A DNA stretch of 13,170 nucleotides from Spartobacteria bacterium UBA695 (GTDB taxonomy: Bacteria > Verrucomicrobiota > Verrucomicrobiia > Chthoniobacterales > Chthoniobacteraceae): the NCBI GenBank assembly GCA_002298145.1, contig DBMP01000002.1:1-13170 (forward strand), written 5' to 3'. Of the stretch, positions 9,185-13,170 are shown piece after piece; within the stretch, counting starts at the first letter, position 1, and each line of letters begins with the position of its first letter. The notes under the pieces are model-generated. The model saw only the letters and a program-made list of their open reading frames with translations, was not told the origin of the DNA and made no database searches. The position numbers and the translations under genes were made by a program.

Positions 9185-10906
9185 TTAATTTTTCCCCCGC
9201 AAACGGCGCGAGAGCTCGCGCAAGGGGTTCCGCTTCAAGGCGGCGATCTCCGCCCGCATTTTCGCAATCTTCGCTTCCTTTTTGGCCCTGTCCGCATTGA
9301 CCGCGGCCATTTCTTTTTCAAGCCATGCGGAGCGTTCCTGTAATTCCCGCGCTGTTTCCAGCTTGTTTCCATCCGGTTCTCCGACGACGGCGGCGGCGGG
9401 AGTTGTCCGAATTTGGAAGGGTTCGTGCAGCACGGCCGCGCGGGATACCGGCAAGAAGCAACCGTCGCACCACCCGATCCACCCCTCGGCGGAGTAGTGT
9501 TCGTCAAAAAGCCCCGCCAGACGATAGCCATGCTCGGCCATCCAGCGGACGATCTCGTGCGCGGGGGCTTGGCCGGAATACAGTTCCGTAAAAAGCATTT
9601 CGAGAACAACGATGGGGGCGCTCTCAACAAGGGTGCGAACCGCTCCCTCCAGGACGTCGAGATCATGTCCCTGGGTGTCGATTTTGAGCAGGCCGATTTG
9701 ATCCAGAATCCCCCGGTCGTTCAGATAATCGTCGAGGCGCGCTTTTTTTACGTGATAGCGGCGCAGCTTCCCTTTGGGCGGGTAGGCATAGGGCAGCAGC
9801 GATCCCGTGGCGGTTTCTTCATCGCAATAAAACTCGGCGGTGCCGTTCTCGTTACTAAGGGCCAGGCGCTCCAGGGCGGTGTTGGGGATGTCGCAGATCT
9901 GTTCCTGAAGGATCTTGGCGTTTTGCGGGTTGGGCTCGAAGAGGAACGCTCCAGCGAACTGCTCTTTTTGCAGAAACGGTTTCGAAAAGTCGCCGTGGTA
10001 CGCCCCCACGTCTAGCAGCAGCAGTTTCTCGTCCAGCCGCGCGAAGCCCTCCACCTGCGCCTCCAGCCAGTGGGTAAAGGCTTCGCCATAGTTCGGCGAA
10101 TGGTAAACCTGGACGGGCGAGGCGAAGTGGCACGGGCTTTGGGGCCTTTGAAGGCGCGCGCGGATCGCGTTTTGCGCGGCGGCGAAGATGGTATCGTTGA
10201 GGAAGATGAGGTTGCCCCAATCGCCGTCCGCATACCGGGTCGGATTAAGCTCAGCGCGCTCTCGCCCGCCGCGCCGCTTGACCGCGAGGACATTGCGGTA
10301 GCCCAGGCGGCGCGCTTCCTGCACCAGGCCTTCGGGAAACGATCCGGCCCATTCCTTGTAAAGACTGGGAGTGAGGAACTCGCACATGATCACCTCGGCG
10401 CGCAGGTCACCCAGGCCCTGCAACACGCCCAAGTCATTCCCTTCCGTGTCAATTTTGAGGATTCCCACCGGTGCTTGAATCTCCCCCCGCTCCAGCATGC
10501 TCCCCAAAGAGCGGCATTCCACTGGCATCGACTTGGAATGGGCGAAGTACTCGTGGGTTGCAATTTTGTTCAGGGAATGGAAGTAGTCGAGAACGTTGCC
10601 GTCAGCGTCGCATGCAATATTGAATGTTGCCTGGTGGTCCCGGTTATCCACGGCGTAAGAAAATACCTTGGAGTCGGTTCCGGCGACTAGTTTGGCCAGT
10701 TCCGGCTGATGTTGCGGCAGCGGTTCAAAGAGAACGCCGGAAAAGCCGAGATCCAGGAAAACCCTGGCCATGCCGCCCTTTTCAGCACCCACGTCGATGA
10801 AACGTTTGCGGTTGACATAACCCGCGAGGAATTTCAGCCATTCGACTTCGGTTCCCTGCTCATAATACGACTTCTCCTCCGCTATCCTTGCTTCTGAGAC
10901 ATTCAT
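9185..10906 (-). CDS. Tandem FkbM-family methyltransferase with C-terminal coiled coil
   Basis: A 573-residue protein with two complete FkbM (class I, SAM-dependent) domains. Domain 1 (about 34-235) has FIDVGAEKGG (36-45), the acidic SAM-ribose contact in LFEP (59-62) and KIDTEGNDL (151-159). Domain 2 (about 293-485) has LLDVGAYHGDFS (297-308), LFEP (322-325) and KIDTQGHDL (408-416). Residues about 515-560 are rich in Glu, Lys and Ala and should form a coiled coil, ending in a basic RNPLRELSRRLRG tail that could contact membrane. FkbM enzymes methylate hydroxyls on glycans and natural products, so a sugar or glycan O-methyltransferase is the best guess. Both domains keep the SAM motifs, so neither is plainly degenerate. 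No Shine-Dalgarno sequence lies before the ATG. The 5' end is visibly less GC-rich than the neighbours, consistent with recent acquisition. No polysaccharide cluster surrounds it. Confidence 0.88.
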   Translation of the reverse strand: MNVSEARIAEEKSYYEQGTEVEWLKFLAGYVNRKRFIDVGAEKGGMARVFLDLGFSGVLFEPLPQHQPELAKLVAGTDSKVFSYAVDNRDHQATFNIACDADGNVLDYFHSLNKIATHEYFAHSKSMPVECRSLGSMLERGEIQAPVGILKIDTEGNDLGVLQGLGDLRAEVIMCEFLTPSLYKEWAGSFPEGLVQEARRLGYRNVLAVKRRGGRERAELNPTRYADGDWGNLIFLNDTIFAAAQNAIRARLQRPQSPCHFASPVQVYHSPNYGEAFTHWLEAQVEGFARLDEKLLLLDVGAYHGDFSKPFLQKEQFAGAFLFEPNPQNAKILQEQICDIPNTALERLALSNENGTAEFYCDEETATGSLLPYAYPPKGKLRRYHVKKARLDDYLNDRGILDQIGLLKIDTQGHDLDVLEGAVRTLVESAPIVVLEMLFTELYSGQAPAHEIVRWMAEHGYRLAGLFDEHYSAEGWIGWCDGCFLPVSRAAVLHEPFQIRTTPAAAVVGEPDGNKLETARELQERSAWLEKEMAAVNADRAKKEAKIAKMRAEIAALKRNPLRELSRRLRGKN

Positions 10907-10937
10907 TATCCGACGTATTAGGAGTGTTTTTATATGA

Positions 10938-10947
10938 TTGCTAGCAA
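10938..10947. promoter_or_regulatory. Perfect 10-bp palindrome TTGCTAGCAA
   Basis: This symmetrical site lies 31 bases upstream of the FkbM start. On the minus strand a TATAAA-like hexamer (10929-10934) lies between the palindrome and the start, so the site sits where an operator or -35 region would be. No good -35 hexamer accompanies it. It may be a regulator site; one such palindrome could also be chance. Confidence 0.25.
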
Positions 10948-10951
10948 ATAG

Positions 10952-11022
10952 GGGTGCCCACTCGACGACCCGGAAAAACCTGAGTCCCCTTTCGGGTATT
11001 CACCTTGAGTGAGATTGCACCC
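10952..11022 (-). ncRNA. Candidate structured RNA leader of the FkbM gene
   Basis: Nested complementary segments enclose about 70 bases. GGGTGC (10952-10957) pairs with GCACCC (11017-11022), and ACTC (10960-10963) with GAGT (11007-11010). Inside, either ACCCG (10968-10972) pairs with CGGGT (10993-10997), or 10987-10996 forms a CCC-GAAA-GGG tetraloop hairpin on the minus strand; the two are mutually exclusive. It lies between the L,D-transpeptidase stop and the FkbM start on the strand of both genes. It could be a leader with switching folds or the 3' end of the upstream transcript. I match it to no known riboswitch class, and no T-run marks it as a terminator. Confidence 0.3.
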
Positions 11023-11777
11023 TACCTACCGTTTCCCGAATTTCCCGGTGTCCCAGGTGCCACGGGCAGCTGTAGCAGCGCTTTTTGGATCTGAAGGTAA
11101 AGCGGCGCCGTCCACGAGGGAAGCGGCCCGGCGGCGGCGCGCGGGAAGGAGGCAACCCGGAAGTCAACCGGGCTCAAAATCACCGAGATCGCCTCCACGC
11201 CGGTAAGCGCCGCGAGCACGAAGAGGTCTTCCGCTGCTTCGTTGCCCATGGCGAGGCACCCCACCGAGCAGGCTTCGCCGTGGATCATGATGTCGCCGCC
11301 CAGCTGGGTGCGGTTTTCGCGGGCCGCCTGCTCCCGGTCAAAGGCGTTAGGGTAGCTCACCTTTAATGAGAGGTGGTAGGAGCTGTTCGGGTTGAGGTAT
11401 TCGATGCCGTAGAGGCCCTCGGGTACCTGGAGATCGCCCTCCCGGAGCTTGGGCCCGAGGTGGCCGCTGGCGGCCAGGATGGGGTAGGAGCGGATCCAGG
11501 ATAGATGACCCTCTTTCCCCGCCGCATAGAGCTCCAGCCGCCGCTCTTGCTTGAGCCCCACCAGTACCAGGCGGGCCGGGGGATAGGGGACGCCCGCGCG
11601 CTTGAAATCCGGGCCGAGCCGCCCCGCCACGGGGACCTTGAATTCCCTCACCCGACTGGCCACCGTCGCCGCGCCGCCGGAATGAAGCGCATGCCAGAGT
11701 TCCCAGATTTTGGCACCGATAAAACACAGGAGAAAGGCCAGCGCGGCCAACACCAGGGAACGAAGGAGTTTGGACAT
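11022..11777 (-). CDS. L,D-transpeptidase (YkuD domain, YafK-like)
   Basis: The 251 residues begin with an N-terminal hydrophobic segment (about 5-24, signal anchor or signal peptide) followed by a periplasmic domain. The YkuD domain (about 68-205) has the YafK-type layout: LGPKLREGDLQVPEG (107-121), LNPNSSYHLSL (128-138), SYPNAFD (141-147), and the active site IHG with H166 plus SVGC with catalytic Cys174. Enzymes of this family make or cut bonds to meso-diaminopimelate in peptidoglycan; E. coli YafK (DpaA) releases Braun lipoprotein from the wall rather than crosslinking. A C-terminal extension after 210 is Pro/Gly-rich. I prefer ATG 11777, immediately before the hydrophobic segment. An in-frame ATG at 11846 has a GAGGG ribosome site, but its 23 added codons are AT-rich and unlike the rest. 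It is divergent from the glycosyltransferase. Confidence 0.9.
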   Translation of the reverse strand: MSKLLRSLVLAALAFLLCFIGAKIWELWHALHSGGAATVASRVREFKVPVAGRLGPDFKRAGVPYPPARLVLVGLKQERRLELYAAGKEGHLSWIRSYPILAASGHLGPKLREGDLQVPEGLYGIEYLNPNSSYHLSLKVSYPNAFDREQAARENRTQLGGDIMIHGEACSVGCLAMGNEAAEDLFVLAALTGVEAISVILSPVDFRVASFPRAAAGPLPSWTAPLYLQIQKALLQLPVAPGTPGNSGNGR

Positions 11778-11911
11778 AGAGAGAAGCCATCGAGCGGCGT
11801 TTGTTTTTATAAGCTGATTGGAAAAAAAGGAACTCTGGCGGTCCATTCTTAGCCCTCTTCGCGCTTGATTCTTGCGCAGACGCGGCAAAATTGTTCATTT
11901 TAGTCCCCGCA
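11778..11911. promoter_or_regulatory. Divergent promoter region between transpeptidase and glycosyltransferase
   Basis: These 134 bases separate two divergently transcribed genes and must hold start signals for both unless one gene is expressed otherwise. The stretch is more AT-rich than its surroundings, with an A7 run at 11822-11828 and a TTTTTATAAG segment near 11804-11813 that could serve as a minus-strand -10. For the plus strand TTGATT (11865-11870) is a possible -35 without a convincing -10. No Shine-Dalgarno sequence precedes the plus-strand start. Confidence 0.3.
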
Positions 11912-13170
11912 ATGCGTTTGCCCTGTTTTCGTTTAAATGCCGCATGGATTTTCGCGGTGGCCCTCTTCGTGCGCCTGTTGGTGCTCGTCGATTTTGGGCA
12001 TTCGGATTACCTCTCTCCATCGGGCGGCGATATGCTCTTCTACGCCGACTGGGGCAAGGCGCTCGCCTCGGGCTGGCACGGCTCGCACGCCTATTACGCC
12101 CTGCCCGGCTATGCCATGGGCCTGGGCGCGCTTTTCCGATCGGTGGGCTACTCGCCCTACACGGTCGCGGCGCTCCAGACACTCTCCGAGGCGGTCATCG
12201 CAACGCTGATTTTCTCCCTCACGCTCTGGGCCTTTCCGGTGAAGCGGGGCCGCATCGTCGGGGCGCTGGCGGCGCTGGGGTGGGTGTTTTTCCAGCCCGC
12301 GCAGGCGTTCTCGCTAGTGACGATGCCGACGACCTGGGGCGTGCTGGCGCTCTGGACGCTGGTGGCCTGGAGCGCCCGAAGCGAAAGCCGCCGCTTCTGG
12401 TGGCCCTGGCCCGCCATTGGTCTGCTGGCCGGGCTGGCGGCGACGATGGTAGCCACGGTGCTCGGGGTCCTGGTGCTGGCGGCCGTGGCGGCATGGCGTA
12501 ACCTGCGGCAGCCCAGGCCGTTCGCGGCGGCAGTGGCGCTGATGCTAGCCGGGGCGCTCGCCGGGACGGCTCCCTGCTGGTACCATAACTACGTGGTGAT
12601 GAAGGACCCGGTATTCCTCTCCGGCCACAGCGGGCTGAACTTCTGGATCGGCAATAACCCGGATGCCAACGGCTACCCGAAGATCCCCCCCGGGCTCCGC
12701 CCCACGCAGGCCGGGATGCTCCGGGACTCGATCCTGACGGTGGAAGCCGAGGCGGGCCACGAGCTTAAGCGAGCGGAGATCTCCGGCCGCTGGGCCTCCA
12801 TGGCCCGCGAGTACATCCGCCAGCATCCGGGGGCCTGGCTGAAGCTGCTCGGCCTGAAGGTGCACAATTTCTGGAACGCCACGCAGTACGACGACCTGAG
12901 CCTCATCACCCCGATGGCCGACGAGGGGGTCCTTACGCCCGGCCTCCGCTTTGGCCATGTGGCTCTCCTCGGCTTGGCGGGCTTCGCGCTGACGTGGCGG
13001 CGTTACCCCCGGTCCCGCTGGATCGCCGGGTCGGTCCTGCTTTCCATGGCGATGCTGTTGCCGGTGTTCATCACCGAGCGTTACCGGCTGCCCGCCGCTC
13101 CGGGGCTGCTGATGCTCGGCGCGGGCGGGCTGGCGGCGCTCGGCGAAGCGCTGGCGGGCCGCCGCTGGCT
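11912..13170 (+). CDS. GT39-like integral membrane glycosyltransferase (partial, runs off right edge)
   Basis: An uninterrupted frame from ATG 11912 to the window end gives 419 codons without a stop. It is a multi-spanning membrane protein: helix 1 at about 10-28, then an extracytoplasmic loop with SGGDMLFYADWGKAL (37-51) where GT-C enzymes keep their catalytic acidic residue (D40 is the candidate), then hydrophobic segments at about 83-108, 115-132, 140-154, 165-195, 204-222, 348-361 and 370-387. The soluble loop (about 230-340) contains FWIGNNPDANGYP. The ERYRLPAAP motif (389-397) is typical of polyprenyl-phosphate-sugar-dependent GT39/ArnT-like proteins. Such enzymes transfer a sugar from a lipid carrier to protein, lipid or glycan on the outer face of the membrane; donor and acceptor here are unknown. 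The C-terminus is missing because of the window edge, not a mutation. The neighbouring L,D-transpeptidase suggests an envelope role. Confidence 0.82.
   Translation, partial: MRLPCFRLNAAWIFAVALFVRLLVLVDFGHSDYLSPSGGDMLFYADWGKALASGWHGSHAYYALPGYAMGLGALFRSVGYSPYTVAALQTLSEAVIATLIFSLTLWAFPVKRGRIVGALAALGWVFFQPAQAFSLVTMPTTWGVLALWTLVAWSARSESRRFWWPWPAIGLLAGLAATMVATVLGVLVLAAVAAWRNLRQPRPFAAAVALMLAGALAGTAPCWYHNYVVMKDPVFLSGHSGLNFWIGNNPDANGYPKIPPGLRPTQAGMLRDSILTVEAEAGHELKRAEISGRWASMAREYIRQHPGAWLKLLGLKVHNFWNATQYDDLSLITPMADEGVLTPGLRFGHVALLGLAGFALTWRRYPRSRWIAGSVLLSMAMLLPVFITERYRLPAAPGLLMLGAGGLAALGEALAGRRW

Noticed and set aside
9206..9221. GCGCGAG-AG-CTCGCGC inverted repeat as a terminator
   Set aside because: It lies inside the C-terminal codons of the FkbM gene, has only a 2-base loop and no T-run on the relevant strand.

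Overview
The window is GC-rich bacterial DNA that reads as ordinary chromosome. I place it tentatively in the Verrucomicrobiota or a relative in the PVC group. The reasons are the order dnaK-groES-groEL without grpE or dnaJ, the near absence of Shine-Dalgarno sequences before strongly conserved genes, a stand-alone GYF_2 (DUF4339) mini-protein, and the mixture of UvrD/Rep helicase, tandem FkbM methyltransferase and GT39-type genes. This rests on family knowledge and style, not on a search.

Layout. Positions 1-735 hold a strong hairpin (88-118), a 78-residue GYF_2 protein (153-389), and a gene-free stretch. That stretch carries four phased TGTGCCA-type heptamers, a GTGA-N6-TCAC palindrome and an AT-rich likely dnaK promoter. 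Positions 736-4791 are dnaK, groES and groEL in one direction, with a hairpin between dnaK and groES and a textbook Rho-independent terminator after groEL. A single-domain response regulator follows (4938-5336). It converges on a Rep/UvrD-type DNA helicase on the minus strand (5365-7386).

From 7505 to 9160 on the plus strand is a tight three-gene operon: a one-repeat DUF350 membrane protein, a small Gly/Ser/His-rich lipoprotein ending in an SRGGFG-type tail, and a glutathionylspermidine-synthase-like ATP-grasp enzyme. It matches the yjfL-yjfM-yjfC theme of enterobacteria in miniature. It is the most interesting functional unit here, because what the ligase joins in this setting is not settled. 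Converging on it is a 573-residue protein with two complete FkbM methyltransferase domains and a C-terminal coiled coil (9185-10906, minus). Its 5' leader contains nested complementary segments that could form a structured RNA.

The right end has a YafK-type L,D-transpeptidase (minus) divergent from a GT39-like membrane glycosyltransferase that runs off the window. The last four transcription units (DUF350/ligase operon, FkbM protein, L,D-transpeptidase, glycosyltransferase) all look envelope-related. The first half is protein folding, signalling and DNA maintenance. I saw no tRNA, rRNA, CRISPR array, intact insertion sequence or phage gene.
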